Shown in pieces: positions 42,547-52,813 of a stretch of 64,000 nt of DNA. Each line of letters opens with the position of its first letter. Position 1 is the stretch's first letter. A model generated the notes under the pieces. It saw only the letters and a program-made list of their open reading frames with translations, had not been told where the DNA came from and ran no database searches. Source of the DNA: Herpomyces periplanetae (Eukaryota; Ascomycota; Laboulbeniomycetes; Herpomycetales; Herpomycetaceae); assembly GCA_009733715.1 (NCBI GenBank), contig WMKJ01000075.1, positions 1-64,000 on the forward strand, given 5' to 3'. The position numbers and the translations under genes were made by a program.

Positions 42547-44763
42547 ATGTCATTATCATCGGTATCATTGTCGGTTGATTCGTCGACTTCAGTACGTCAG
42601 TCCCAGTTTACATTTCGGGATTTACAGCAACTTAGTCTGTGTAAAAGTTCATCACCTCTACGAATTATTGCTCATATTGATCTTGATGCGTTTTACGCCC
42701 AATGTGAATCTGTACGTCTGAACCTTACGCCTGAAGTACCCTTGGCAGTTCAACAATGGCAGGGTTTGATTGCTATCAACTATCCGGCTCGTGCCTCCGG
42801 TCTACAAAGGCATTGTACAGCAGCTGAAGCTCGGGAAAAGTGTCCCAATATTGTCTTACAGCATGTTGCTACGTGGAAAGTTGGTGAAGAGTCGTGGAAG
42901 TATCGAGATGATACAACAGTACATAATCCTGCGACGGAAAAAGTTAGCCTTGACCCGTATAGGCAAGCTAGTCGCAAAATACTTCAGTGTGTTAGAGAAT
43001 CCCTGAAACCACAATCCTTACAGAGAATTGAGAAAGCTAGTGTGGATGAATTTTTTTTCGACTTATCTGCTATTGTACACTCAATTCTCCTTTCAAAATT
43101 TCCCCAACTTAATCAATCAAAGTCAAATGCAGATTTAAATGAATTCTTACCGGCTCCACCACGCAAAACGCTTCGATGGCATAAAAATGATTTTGTATTT
43201 CGACCCAGCTCGCACGGCTTGAATGACGGTATAATGCAGGACTGGGATGATTTTGCGTTTCTCATTGCGAGTGGGTTAATTCAATACATTCGAGAAGCCA
43301 TATTTAAAAAGTTCCACTTTACATGCTCTGCTGGGCTTGCAAAAAACAAAATGTTGGCCAAGCTAGGCTCATCTTATCGAAAGCCTAACTCGCAAACCAT
43401 AATACTTAACCGTTACGTTACAAAGTTTTTAGAGGGTAGAAAATTTACGGACATTCGAGGTTTGGGGGGAAAATTGGGCGATCAACTAGTAGAAAAATTC
43501 CAGGTCGAACTTATCGACGATATTCTTCAAATTCCATTATTACGTCTTCGCAATCACTTTGACGAATCCATTGCAGCATGGCTCTACGATACATTTCGTG
43601 GAAATGACTTTAGTGATGTTAGTCCATTTGTATCTATTAAAACGATGCTATCGGCCAAATCATTTCGACCTGGCATTACGGACTTTGAAACCCTTTGTTC
43701 TTGGTTGCGCATTTTTTCATCGGATATTCATTCCAGGTTTATCGACGATGAAGTTTTTGAGCAAAACCGTCGACCGCGTACACTTACCATTACATTGCGT
43801 ACGCAAGTAACGAGTAAATCTAAGCAAGCTTCCGTTCCTTTAAATGATGCGTTAACGGAATTTTCCATGTTCGAACTTGCGAAAAACTTACTGGTACAAC
43901 TTTGTGGATCTCGCAGAACATTTCCGTGTATGGGATTAAGCTTAAGTTTTGGAAATTTTGAGGGTATGGGTAGCGGATCGAAAAAAATTGAAAATTTCTT
44001 TGCGCCCAAGCCAGTGTTGGATCAACTTCCCGAAACTCCGCGTGCAAAATGTTTGAATCGAGAATCTAATGTTGAAGTTGTACAATCTTGTAAACGTTCT
44101 AGATCACAGGCTGATTTGCCAGGAGGATTATTGGTCTCGTCAAGCAAAAAGTCGCATATGGAGTGTCAGATTAGTCTTAAAGAAGTTGAAAGGCGAAAGC
44201 GGTGTACTGGACGTATTGATACATTTTTTAGTGCATTACCATCTTCATCATCATTATTGTTAACAAGCAATGTGAAAAAAGCCAATGAAATGACACGTAA
44301 AGTTGAACCGTTAATATCTTTTAGCAAATTCCACCTTGATAAGTTAGATCAACTTATGAAAAAGTATAAATTGTATGCATCGGATGATACTAAGACTACA
44401 TTGTGCTTGCGAAGGACGGTTTCAAATGAAATGTTTTCCGCGCGAGTTAAAGTATCATCGTTGTCACTACGTTCAAGAGGTTTGTTTAGCATGCGACGAA
44501 GTTATTCGATGCCGGAAATGTCTAGCAGGGTGAGTTTATCGGTATCGACTAGTTCACGAATTGAATCTCCGTACTTTATGCCGGAATTTTTCCAATCATT
44601 TCCCAGAACATCATGCAGCAAACCATGTACTTCACTTGAAACGTGTGCCTTGACAAGATGCACAAAGTGTTCCATGATGATTCCAAACTCTCCTACCCAA
44701 CGTTCCATTATTGAACATAGTGATTGGCACATTGCCCAACAGCTTCAGAGTCAGTACAGTTAG
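42547..44763 (+). CDS. RAD30: DNA polymerase eta (Rad30)
   Basis: A single exon of 738 residues. Y-family translesion polymerase that bypasses UV cyclobutane dimers. The catalytic core starts with AHIDLDAFYAQCE (metal ligand D45) and contains ASVDEFFFDLS (D167/E168). GLIAINYPARASGL, FTCSAGLAKNKMLAKLGSSY and FTDIRGLGGKLG are diagnostic of eta. The little-finger domain ends near SLSFGNFEG. Two PIP-like motifs that may bind PCNA lie in the tail: SKKIENFF (478-485) and GRIDTFF (555-561). The last 55 residues form a UBZ3-type ubiquitin-binding zinc finger (CTKC, then HSDWH). The ATG at 42547 is the first in frame. It is divergent from EFM4. Confidence 0.95.
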   Translation: MSLSSVSLSVDSSTSVRQSQFTFRDLQQLSLCKSSSPLRIIAHIDLDAFYAQCESVRLNLTPEVPLAVQQWQGLIAINYPARASGLQRHCTAAEAREKCPNIVLQHVATWKVGEESWKYRDDTTVHNPATEKVSLDPYRQASRKILQCVRESLKPQSLQRIEKASVDEFFFDLSAIVHSILLSKFPQLNQSKSNADLNEFLPAPPRKTLRWHKNDFVFRPSSHGLNDGIMQDWDDFAFLIASGLIQYIREAIFKKFHFTCSAGLAKNKMLAKLGSSYRKPNSQTIILNRYVTKFLEGRKFTDIRGLGGKLGDQLVEKFQVELIDDILQIPLLRLRNHFDESIAAWLYDTFRGNDFSDVSPFVSIKTMLSAKSFRPGITDFETLCSWLRIFSSDIHSRFIDDEVFEQNRRPRTLTITLRTQVTSKSKQASVPLNDALTEFSMFELAKNLLVQLCGSRRTFPCMGLSLSFGNFEGMGSGSKKIENFFAPKPVLDQLPETPRAKCLNRESNVEVVQSCKRSRSQADLPGGLLVSSSKKSHMECQISLKEVERRKRCTGRIDTFFSALPSSSSLLLTSNVKKANEMTRKVEPLISFSKFHLDKLDQLMKKYKLYASDDTKTTLCLRRTVSNEMFSARVKVSSLSLRSRGLFSMRRSYSMPEMSSRVSLSVSTSSRIESPYFMPEFFQSFPRTSCSKPCTSLETCALTRCTKCSMMIPNSPTQRSIIEHSDWHIAQQLQSQYS

Positions 44764-45102
44764 TGGTTGTGATATTCAAATTATTGAACGTATATGAGAT
44801 GTATAGACAATAACTTGAGTATTGTATTATAATAGTGTAAGGTATATTTAAGAGCAAAGAAAGTTTGATGATAGTTTTATGAGGAAAAGTTCAAGTGAAA
44901 CATGATGATTGCAACATAACGTTGAAAGGTCATAGAATAGAATTTACAGGATTGAAAAGAATCATTTAATAAGAGAAGGGAATATTAAAGTAAAAGAGAG
45001 AATACTGAACAAGTCAACTTAATCAATACTAGAATAAAGGGATGAACTACGGGTATATGCAAGATTAACGGGTAGAAGATGAAGAAAAGTTGAAGAGTGT
45101 AA
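44764..45102. other. Convergent 3' spacer, no gene seen
   Basis: 339 bp of AT-rich DNA between the RAD30 stop and the stop of the TMEM135-like gene. It presumably carries both transcription ends. Confidence 0.6.
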
Positions 45103-46839
45103 TTAATTACCAAGAATCATGGAACAGAAACGATTCAAAGCAGAGCCGGGAAGAGATTGCGATGAATTAGATTTGATCAATTGAAGAATAACAAGTCCAG
45201 TAAGAAAAAGAGTTACATCGTAGTTTGCACGGGGGAATTTAGTATTTGGGGGATTGTAAATGGAGCGATAATAAACCGATGAAGCAGCAGAACGAGCCGA
45301 ATAGAAAAAAATGGCATTGGCAAATGAATTATTTCTTTCGAAGAATCCCCATAACCCGGCTAAAGCGCCAGCTAGAGCCCATCTAGCACGAGGAATGAAT
45401 TGAGGTGAAATGATTCTGTTAAATGCGCAAATACAAAACCAAGCTGTTCCCAAGGACGCGGACAACATGGAGCTGATACGGAGAATACGAAGGAGAAAAT
45501 TATAGCAAAATTTCATAGACAGTCGGGTTTTCATGACCTGGCCTGATTTAAAGGTTAATCGACGTACGAAAAGTTTCAGAAGGCTAAGGGTAACAATGGC
45601 CGTTGCGAGTGAACGGGTAATTTTAGGAAGAACGGTCAAGTGAAACTTTATTTGAGTACAGAGACACGAAGGATCATTAGGATGAAGCAATGCACAACTT
45701 AGATAGGAGATGCGAGGATGAGCGGGCATAATGATTGGAGCAAGGGACTTCAAGGCCAACGGGAATGATGCAATATAGTCAGGATATAGGACAGGACTGA
45801 CAAACTTGGGCCAATTCATATCAGAAATTTCCGAAAGGCCATCAACAATTTGGTTTTTGTCAGGCCATGATAGAGTAAGAGGATATTCCTTGGGACGAAG
45901 TTTAATGTAAGGCCCGGAAAATTTCATAGCGAAGGAAGCGTAAGATGAAGGAATACATGAACGATGATATACATATGTGTAGAGAAGTTGAGCGCAAGAC
46001 AGGGGCATGAGAATCCATGATCGACAAAACCACGATAATGTGGGATGAATAAATCCGCGGAACTGAAGAAAATTATAGAGCGATTCTAACGCACGACTTA
46101 AAATGTAGATGGATAAAGTAACTCTCAAGGGATTTTCCGGAAGTAAAGACCAAAACGACCCTCCAATGAGTGAAGCAGCAATTAGAGAAAAGCCTTTGGA
46201 CTTAAGTAGTATATGATAAACTAGTGGATAGTTCAGGGGAAATGTTTTAGGCATAACGGAGAATAAGATTAATCGAACATTTTGAATACTGTGGAAAGTT
46301 AAACGACCCATTAGTGTGATAAGGGATAAAGCGAGGGCAACTTGAATTTTCCAATTAAGCCAACGTTCTGAGCCATGATTAAGGTGAATTGATTTATCCG
46401 ACTTTGAATTTCGAGGTAGCATAAGAGATAAGCTATTGAAAGCTTTAATTATGGTTAAAGAACCGCAAAATATTCGAAATGAAGCTCGACCCGCTTGAAA
46501 GGCATATTCAAAGGAAGAGTTAACGATGGATGAATTATAATGACAAGGATGAATCAGCGATTTGGTTAACGGGGGATACCTTTGGTAAAGGGCCGTATAA
46601 AGAGTATGATATTCTCCAGGGGAAAAGAGGAGGCGAAGTAAAATATGGTCGAGCTTATGGGAGGAAGAATCCGAGTTATTGGAAGATGAAAAGTTGCTAG
46701 TTGATGCAGATGACGCCAATAGAAACGAATTATCATTCTCATGAGAAGTTGACTTGGCTAATGGATGACTTGATGACTTTAACGGATCAATAGGATCCGA
46801 ATCAAAGCAATCGTTAGCCTGATTAGAATTTGTGTCCAT
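45103..46839 (-). CDS. TMEM135-like polytopic membrane protein
   Basis: A single exon of 578 residues from the ATG at 46839. A Ser/Asn-rich, polar N-terminus of about 75 residues precedes several hydrophobic segments. The pattern LLHPNDPSC (about residue 383), and ARWALAGALAGLWGFFER near the C-terminus, are typical of the TMEM135/fungal TMEM135-like family. Those proteins are linked to peroxisome and mitochondrial dynamics and lipid traffic in animals; the role in fungi is unclear. The frame stays open upstream to another ATG at 47112, overlapping the TAZ1 stop. I reject that start because the extension looks non-coding and contains the CACGTG promoter element at 47019. Confidence 0.72.
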   Translation of the reverse strand: MDTNSNQANDCFDSDPIDPLKSSSHPLAKSTSHENDNSFLLASSASTSNFSSSNNSDSSSHKLDHILLRLLFSPGEYHTLYTALYQRYPPLTKSLIHPCHYNSSIVNSSFEYAFQAGRASFRIFCGSLTIIKAFNSLSLMLPRNSKSDKSIHLNHGSERWLNWKIQVALALSLITLMGRLTFHSIQNVRLILFSVMPKTFPLNYPLVYHILLKSKGFSLIAASLIGGSFWSLLPENPLRVTLSIYILSRALESLYNFLQFRGFIHPTLSWFCRSWILMPLSCAQLLYTYVYHRSCIPSSYASFAMKFSGPYIKLRPKEYPLTLSWPDKNQIVDGLSEISDMNWPKFVSPVLYPDYIASFPLALKSLAPIIMPAHPRISYLSCALLHPNDPSCLCTQIKFHLTVLPKITRSLATAIVTLSLLKLFVRRLTFKSGQVMKTRLSMKFCYNFLLRILRISSMLSASLGTAWFCICAFNRIISPQFIPRARWALAGALAGLWGFFERNNSFANAIFFYSARSAASSVYYRSIYNPPNTKFPRANYDVTLFLTGLVILQLIKSNSSQSLPGSALNRFCSMILGN

Positions 46840-47108
46840 TTGTGGGATAAAGATAGAAAAGATGAAGCAAAATAAAGTAAAGAGAATAGATAAAAAGTAG
46901 ATGAGACGATTGTGAAGAAGAAAAAAAACCTTTGTGGGAATCGAGCGTCGCGAGAAATAGAAAAATTGGATGCGGAGTCCGGATAAAACGAATTCTCCGA
47001 GCAAGGCCGAAGAGACGGCACGTGACAGCGGTGGAGAAGGAGAAAGCTGGGACAAGAGAAAGATTGGGTATGACAAGGTATGGGGAAATCGAATGGGATA
47101 GAGATCTT
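46840..47108. promoter_or_regulatory. Promoter of the TMEM135-like gene
   Basis: A 269-bp tandem spacer after TAZ1. It holds CACGTG at 47019-47024 (GGCACGTGACAG), 180 bp upstream of the chosen start codon, which supports the shorter start. Confidence 0.5.
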
Positions 47109-49781
47109 TCATGAGGAATTATCTCGCATGGCACGTTTCCGAGAAATTGATTCATGGGCTAAAGCAGCCTCGGCTTCACGGCGCTCACGGAACTTTTCGA
47201 TTTGTTCCTTTTGGGTTTTTTTTAATGTTACAAGCTCAAAACCGGGTAAAACTTGTCCAGACTTTTCCATTAACATACGCATATTTCTAGCTTTATCCTT
47301 TAAATCAACCTGCGATCGACCTTTGAAAATATTTAATCCAGCCTCATCCTTTCGTTTAATTTCTGCCCATTGACATGGCCTTTGACGCATATGCTCAATT
47401 AAAGCTTGATGCTCTTGCATAGACCATTGCCGACGCCCCATTCTCTTTCTTCTTTCACCAATACTACCACCATCATTAACAAAACTTCCAAATTCTCGAA
47501 CCAAACGAGTTTGTTCGGCAAATTGGGTTGCTGCCGATAGATCGGCTAATAGTTCTTCCGCTTCCCCGCACGGTTGGTTTAGAAAGTTTAGTTTATCGGT
47601 ATGTGAAGTAATAGAGTCATGATCGTCTGGACTATCCGATGGTAAATTAACTTCTGCGTTATGGGAGGAAGAAGAAAATGAATCTTCGTGTGTGTTAATG
47701 ACATCTTCTAAATTTTCTGTTGCATTATCTTCAACAATTTTTCCGTCTTTTGCATCTCTCTCCAAGTCTCCGCCACCGCCACAAATTTCTCCGCGCCGCC
47801 CTCCGGAAGAATCCACTTCCGCTGCCGGTGGTGTAAAGTTGATTCGCGTGGCGGTGCTCTGTCGGTCGACAAAACGGTTTCGTGTGGCTTGATTAGGGCG
47901 TTTGGTGCGGTTTTGCGACGGGATTTGCGATCCAGTTTGGCCTTGCGACTGAGTTTGCGATCCAGTTTGGCCCTGCGACTGAGTTTGCGATCCAGTTTGG
48001 CCCTGCGACTGAGTTTGCGATCCAGTTTGGCCCTGCGACTGAGTTTGAGACCCAACTTGGCTTTGTGACAGGCTTTGCGACCGCCTTCCACACTCTTCCC
48101 AACCCTCACTCGACAAAATACAACTCCCTTCATGCCTACTCACCATACCATTCAACCCAGTTTCATCTTTATCATTACTCCGCTCATTCATCCCGGTTAG
48201 ATTTTCAACCACAGCTCGACCAAATTGCTCAAATTGCTCATCCTCTGTATGATAGTTCACATCATATTCGTGAGAATTCACTTCGCTCAAAAATGATTCA
48301 TGTAACCCTTCTCGATCTATCCGTGTAAAAGTTTTGTCATCTTTTTCAATTGATGCACAATCTGCATCACTAAACGCTGATGAACTAACTTCAGCTTCCG
48401 TCGAATCTGTAAGTACAGGCTGGCTCGCTACATCAACTTCTTGCAACAAATTTGACGTCCGATAATGCAACTTTTCAAAGCCTCCATTAAGCGCAAAATA
48501 TTTATTTATCGCAGCATCTTCATCCCTAGAAAACTTCAGTGCATACTCCACAAACCGTTGCCAACTATACTTGAACTGAAGCGATGAAAGGTCAACAAAA
48601 TCATTTTGAAGTGTAGAAAGCTTGGTAAATTCCTTAAAATGATCTAGTAGTATGCTATTCTGTTCATTATTCCATTCATCGCGATGAAAACATTCGTAAT
48701 CCCATCCCTTTAACAAGGGTAAACCAGCCGAAAGTGTATCCGTAACGTCGGATTTATCAGGGTGCTCACAAAATATTAACTTGATAATATCTCCATGACA
48801 AGTCCGCGACTGATCAGAAAGTAAAGTTTGAACACACAATTGTATGCGCAATAAAAGCGCAAACTCAAATAATGATTGAACACCTGCTGAAGCTTTTTCA
48901 CATGTATGTAATTGAATAAAACATTTGGGCAGTTCGGCATCCATCTGTCGAAGAAATTGTAAAACTTGGGAGGATTCAGGGTTCACTTGAATCAGTGAAC
49001 CTGTGAAAATTGCCAAATTAGCTTTAACCAGAACATCATTTAAAAACCGTAGAATATCCCGGGGAAAATTATTCGAACCAGAAAATGACTCAAGCACAAT
49101 AGTAGCAAGTGCCGTATCTATAAGAAGCCTATTCGGACTTAGGATTTGTGCTCTTTGTGTTAACATATTAGTTAGATGGGCAATGCGATTCTTAACTTTG
49201 GACAATGGGCGACACACTCGAGCATAAAATGATTCAAAGTTAGAGTCCCCTGGCATAAATGAGCGAATAATTTTGAATATTGCGCAAGAATCTGCATACA
49301 ACCCCATTGAATTATGAATTATATCCATAAAATCTGCATGAAGATCAACGTCAGGAGAAGTATCAGATCCTACATTGGATATTTTTTCACTATTTGTTAA
49401 ACTTGGATTTTCCGAAGATATTGTTCGATTGGCTGTAAATTGATTCTCCAGTAAGGTGGGACCCACTGGTAAAAATTCCTCTCCATATTCATCAAAATTA
49501 TCTAAATCAGACTGCACGGATTTGAGGGAGGTCGAAGTGTCATTTGGTTCTTTAGTCAATGCACTCGGTGGTGCGGAATTTCGCGACGCTTGCAAATTCC
49601 TAATACGCCGCACAGACTTGCTTCGTTTTGCCTGAGATTTAGTTATTCTTCGCAAGGATGATTTGGTCCCATCAATAGATCCAATAGGTAGTTGAACAGG
49701 CGAAGTACGCTCCGTGGAAGAGGAATCCGGTACAAAGTCTAAACCTTGTGAGCGAGTTCGTGCCGATGTGATACGTGTCAT
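47109..49781 (-). CDS. taz1: Telomere-binding protein of the TRF/Taz1 family
   Basis: A single exon of 890 residues from the ATG at 49781. A C-terminal Myb/telobox domain (about 780-840: RRQWSMQEHQALIEHM, IFKGRSQ, VDLKDKARNMRML) carries the VDLKDKxRN signature of double-strand telomere-repeat binders. The helical region at about 140-440 fits a TRFH dimerisation domain by position and composition, though similarity there is weak. This layout is that of TRF1/TRF2 and fission-yeast Taz1. A low-complexity linker contains five 10-residue repeats of TGSQTQSQGQ (about 574-620), encoded by a 30-bp tandem repeat. The C-terminus is basic and helical (KKTQKEQIEKFRERREAEAA). It shares a divergent promoter with GDT1. 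Confidence 0.88.
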   Translation of the reverse strand: MTRITSARTRSQGLDFVPDSSSTERTSPVQLPIGSIDGTKSSLRRITKSQAKRSKSVRRIRNLQASRNSAPPSALTKEPNDTSTSLKSVQSDLDNFDEYGEEFLPVGPTLLENQFTANRTISSENPSLTNSEKISNVGSDTSPDVDLHADFMDIIHNSMGLYADSCAIFKIIRSFMPGDSNFESFYARVCRPLSKVKNRIAHLTNMLTQRAQILSPNRLLIDTALATIVLESFSGSNNFPRDILRFLNDVLVKANLAIFTGSLIQVNPESSQVLQFLRQMDAELPKCFIQLHTCEKASAGVQSLFEFALLLRIQLCVQTLLSDQSRTCHGDIIKLIFCEHPDKSDVTDTLSAGLPLLKGWDYECFHRDEWNNEQNSILLDHFKEFTKLSTLQNDFVDLSSLQFKYSWQRFVEYALKFSRDEDAAINKYFALNGGFEKLHYRTSNLLQEVDVASQPVLTDSTEAEVSSSAFSDADCASIEKDDKTFTRIDREGLHESFLSEVNSHEYDVNYHTEDEQFEQFGRAVVENLTGMNERSNDKDETGLNGMVSRHEGSCILSSEGWEECGRRSQSLSQSQVGSQTQSQGQTGSQTQSQGQTGSQTQSQGQTGSQTQSQGQTGSQIPSQNRTKRPNQATRNRFVDRQSTATRINFTPPAAEVDSSGGRRGEICGGGGDLERDAKDGKIVEDNATENLEDVINTHEDSFSSSSHNAEVNLPSDSPDDHDSITSHTDKLNFLNQPCGEAEELLADLSAATQFAEQTRLVREFGSFVNDGGSIGERRKRMGRRQWSMQEHQALIEHMRQRPCQWAEIKRKDEAGLNIFKGRSQVDLKDKARNMRMLMEKSGQVLPGFELVTLKKTQKEQIEKFRERREAEAALAHESISRKRAMRDNSS
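47915..48065. repeat. 30-bp coding tandem repeat in the TAZ1-like gene
   Basis: About five copies of a 30-bp unit (TTGGCCCTGCGACTGAGTTT followed by GCGATCCAGT on the plus strand). The central copies are identical. They encode Gln/Ser/Gly decapeptides between the TRFH-like region and the Myb domain. Confidence 0.9.
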
Positions 49782-51153
49782 GATATTCTCCCAATAAATG
49801 GTAAATATCACTAGGAAACATCAAGGGGTGTATAATTTGCGTAGCGCATTAGCGCTACTGTATAGTTTGAAGATGAAGAAAGCCGATTCAAAAGCTAGTT
49901 GTTGAGTAACGCAAATAGTAAATAGAAAACCCTGAAGGAATGATAGGGTAACTTTATATATGTTTTCAAAATGAATACACGGAGATTGAGGGTCGTCGTT
50001 CTACCGTCGAGAAAAATCCTTAAACTGGGTGGTACGATGTTACAATAGATAATATAGAAACAGTCTAGACAAATTCAATAAATTCCACTGCTTTCCGAAA
50101 ACGAAAATTTAAATAAGATAAACTTTTCCCAAAAGTTTATCTCTTAAATGTGAATGAAACACTTGTTCAAATAAGTTTTGGTGATAAGTAAATTTCGCTG
50201 TCACGTGACTCCAAAGAAGGGTCGCATAGTCGAGGGGCGATGTAGAGGTGATAGTGAGGACGAATGATGGAAGATGAGGATGGTGGTGTACATGAAAAAG
50301 AAAACCACTATTGGGGTTAGAAAAATTTTGTGTTCATAGATAAATTTTTAGGATAAATTTTGGCATGAAAAACAAAAATGCATATTTGTCTAGTGTATAT
50401 AGACAAAAATCGCTTAAGATTGAAAATTCAAAGTTACCCGTTTGTAAACGTACTCCCGTAAAATTCAGATATAAAAGCATTAGAAGTAGAGTTTTCAACT
50501 GACTTATTAAGTCAAAAGAAAAATTCTATCAATCAACCAAAAAGTTTTTTAAAAATCCACTTCATTTAAACACTTTTGTGTAAATTCTTCCGTCAAATCT
50601 GTAAACCCCATTCACACGTCACATGACAGATTTCCTTATTAGGGCAACACGTGCAGCAAAGAATTACTGACTTGCCAGCACGATTTGTCAGGAAATCCGG
50701 AAGCGGAAGGAGCAAAAGTGGTTGGGAGCTTACCATTCAGACAGGGGCGATCAAAGAATCTCGTGATGGCGGCTTAGTAATAGAAAAGCATAAAGCCCGC
50801 AATTTTACTTTTCCGAGCCGAAAAGGGTCAAAATTGGCGTTTCGACGCCGCGAAAGAAGCTTTTTTCTTTCAATCCACTTTATCTGCTTCAATATCAAAT
50901 GCCTTTTGCGAGGGCATCGGTTTATCACATTTAAGGCTAATATTTCATCCTCCTTTGTATGATTTGCCGAATTTTGTTGACCTTAACCTTTTTTTCCGAC
51001 GAGCGTATTGCTAAAACCAACTTTTCAGCACACTTTGTTTAGGATTTTTTCACGTTTTTACTCCGAGTTATACGAAAAGAATTGGATTCCAATTTTTACA
51101 CGAATGTGGTGGACGACTTTCTCGTGTCAGCCAGTGAAACAACCTGTTAAATT
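49782..51153. promoter_or_regulatory. Divergent promoter TAZ1/GDT1
   Basis: 1372 bp between start codons. TCACGTGAC (hexamer 50202-50207) lies 420 bp from the TAZ1 ATG, and ACACGTGC (hexamer 50648-50653) lies 500 bp from the GDT1 ATG, so each side has one site. A degenerate TCACATGAC is at about 50618. A frame at 50651-50962 starts at a GTG, has no recognisable features and is not called. Confidence 0.5.
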
Positions 51154-52813
51154 ATGCATTTCCCTCAGCTCATTACTAGTCTAGTCTATTTACAAGGTGT
51201 TGTAGCCGTTCTCACTGTGGAAAATGTCCAAGTAAACAGGATTGCTTTGAAGAATTTAGTAGTTCGTGAACTAAATCTTCACGATTCCTCTGTCTCGCGA
51301 AATACGTTGGATATTTCTCTACATGAACAAAATGGTAGTGATCGAACTTCTCACACTCCTGTGGATGGCTTAGACGGTAAACCGCATATTGGACCGTTTA
51401 TCGGACGATCACATGGCGATAACAATTTGGATTTATTACCTACAAAGTCACGAGATTCGGTGGCCTCTTTTACGCATGATATATCGGTAAATCCAAAGTC
51501 TTTGGTAAATGAAATTCAAAATCAAAACAGTATCCCGTCGCACGGAGAACTGGAAAGTGGTGCGCCAATACAAGGGGATACTCATGAACAAGACGAGTTG
51601 AGTTCGGGCAAACAGGACAAGATAGGCTGGGATAGTCGTGTAAATTCAGAAACATCCTTTGCAAAGCATAGCTCAGATTTGCATACCGATTATGAAGACA
51701 CAGTTATGGGGGAGCAAACGTTACTATCCGAACAGGATGTAAATGACGGGGATAAAGTATTATCGGTAAGGAACCATACTTTCGTTTATTAACAAGTTAC
51801 GTGGGTGAATAATCTTCTAACATCGATGGGGTAAAACACACTAGGGTACTGTTGAAAAGTCTACTTCACTGGGTGACAGGATTATGGGAGCAGATGAATT
51901 ATACGATGAAGTGGGTCGAGCTGGAGTGGTGCATCCGTTGCACACATTTTTTCTCTCTGTGGCAATGGTTATATTTTCGGAAATTGGAGATAAGACATTT
52001 TTTATCGCGGCATTAATGGCGGTACGGCATTCACGGATCGTAGTGTTTTCAGCAGCGTTTTCAGCGTTGCTGATCATGACACTATTCTCGGCTGGATTAG
52101 GCCACGCAGTTCCGTTTTTACTACCACAACGATTGACATGTTTTGTAGCTTCTCTTCTCTTTATATTTTTTGGATTTCGGCTTTTGTCGGAAGGAATTAA
52201 AATGAATAAAAATGATAATGCAGTCAATGAGATGAAAGAAGTGGAACAGGTTGTGGAGGAAAAGGATCATGAGCAGTTGCGTGGCCGTTCTAAGCACCGA
52301 AAGTTTGGACAGCAATCTGTATCAATATACGAATTGGAATCAGGTAGGTCGCCATCAGTATCACCATCGCCATCGCGGCGGGGTAGTCCACTGTCACCGG
52401 GTTCAAAAACGCTTAAGCAGCAATTATCACACTTTGTGTCGGGCATTAATAATTTATTATGCTTATTACTTTCACCGGCGTGGGTTCAAACGTTTGCTAT
52501 GACATTTTTGGGAGAATGGGGAGATCGAAGTCAGATTGCAACATTAGCAATGGCATCAGGGCCGGATTATCCTTGGATCACATTAGGGGCAATAATTGGT
52601 CACGGAATTTGTTCAGCAATAGCAGTTATTGGAGGTCGAGCGGTAGCGGGACGAGTGAGCATGAAGCTAGTTACATTGTGTGGAGCGGTAGCATTTTTTG
52701 CATTTGGATTGATTTATTTAGTTGAATCGGTATTTTTCACACCAGCTGATTTAACGACTTCTACGACGATTATTCCATCATCATCATCATCATTATCACC
52801 ATCAAAATCATGA
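51154..52813 (+). CDS. GDT1: Golgi Mn2+/Ca2+ transporter Gdt1 (UPF0016/TMEM165)
   Basis: Two exons, 51154-51765 and 51845-52813 (79-bp phase-0 intron), give 526 residues. UPF0016 proteins exchange Mn2+ or Ca2+ for H+ across the Golgi membrane and supply Mn2+ for glycosylation. Both family motifs are present: SEIGDKTFFIAALMA (about residue 249) and GEWGDRSQIATLAMA (about 427), each on a helix pair. They are separated by a cytosolic loop with an RSPSVSPSPSRRGSP-like Ser-rich stretch. The N-terminus has a signal-like segment (MHFPQLITSLVYLQGVVAVL). About 200 polar residues encoded by exon 1 follow before the first motif, which makes the protein much longer than yeast Gdt1 (280). The C-terminus is Ser-rich. 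Confidence 0.93.

Noticed and set aside
46840-47112. N-terminal extension of the TMEM135-like protein to an ATG at 47112
   Set aside because: It would overlap the TAZ1 stop, looks like non-coding translation, and covers the GGCACGTGAC promoter element; the Ser/Asn-rich start at 46839 is more likely.
50651-50962. 103-codon frame upstream of GDT1
   Set aside because: Begins at GTG within the CACGTG site, has no recognisable features, and lies in the GDT1 promoter.
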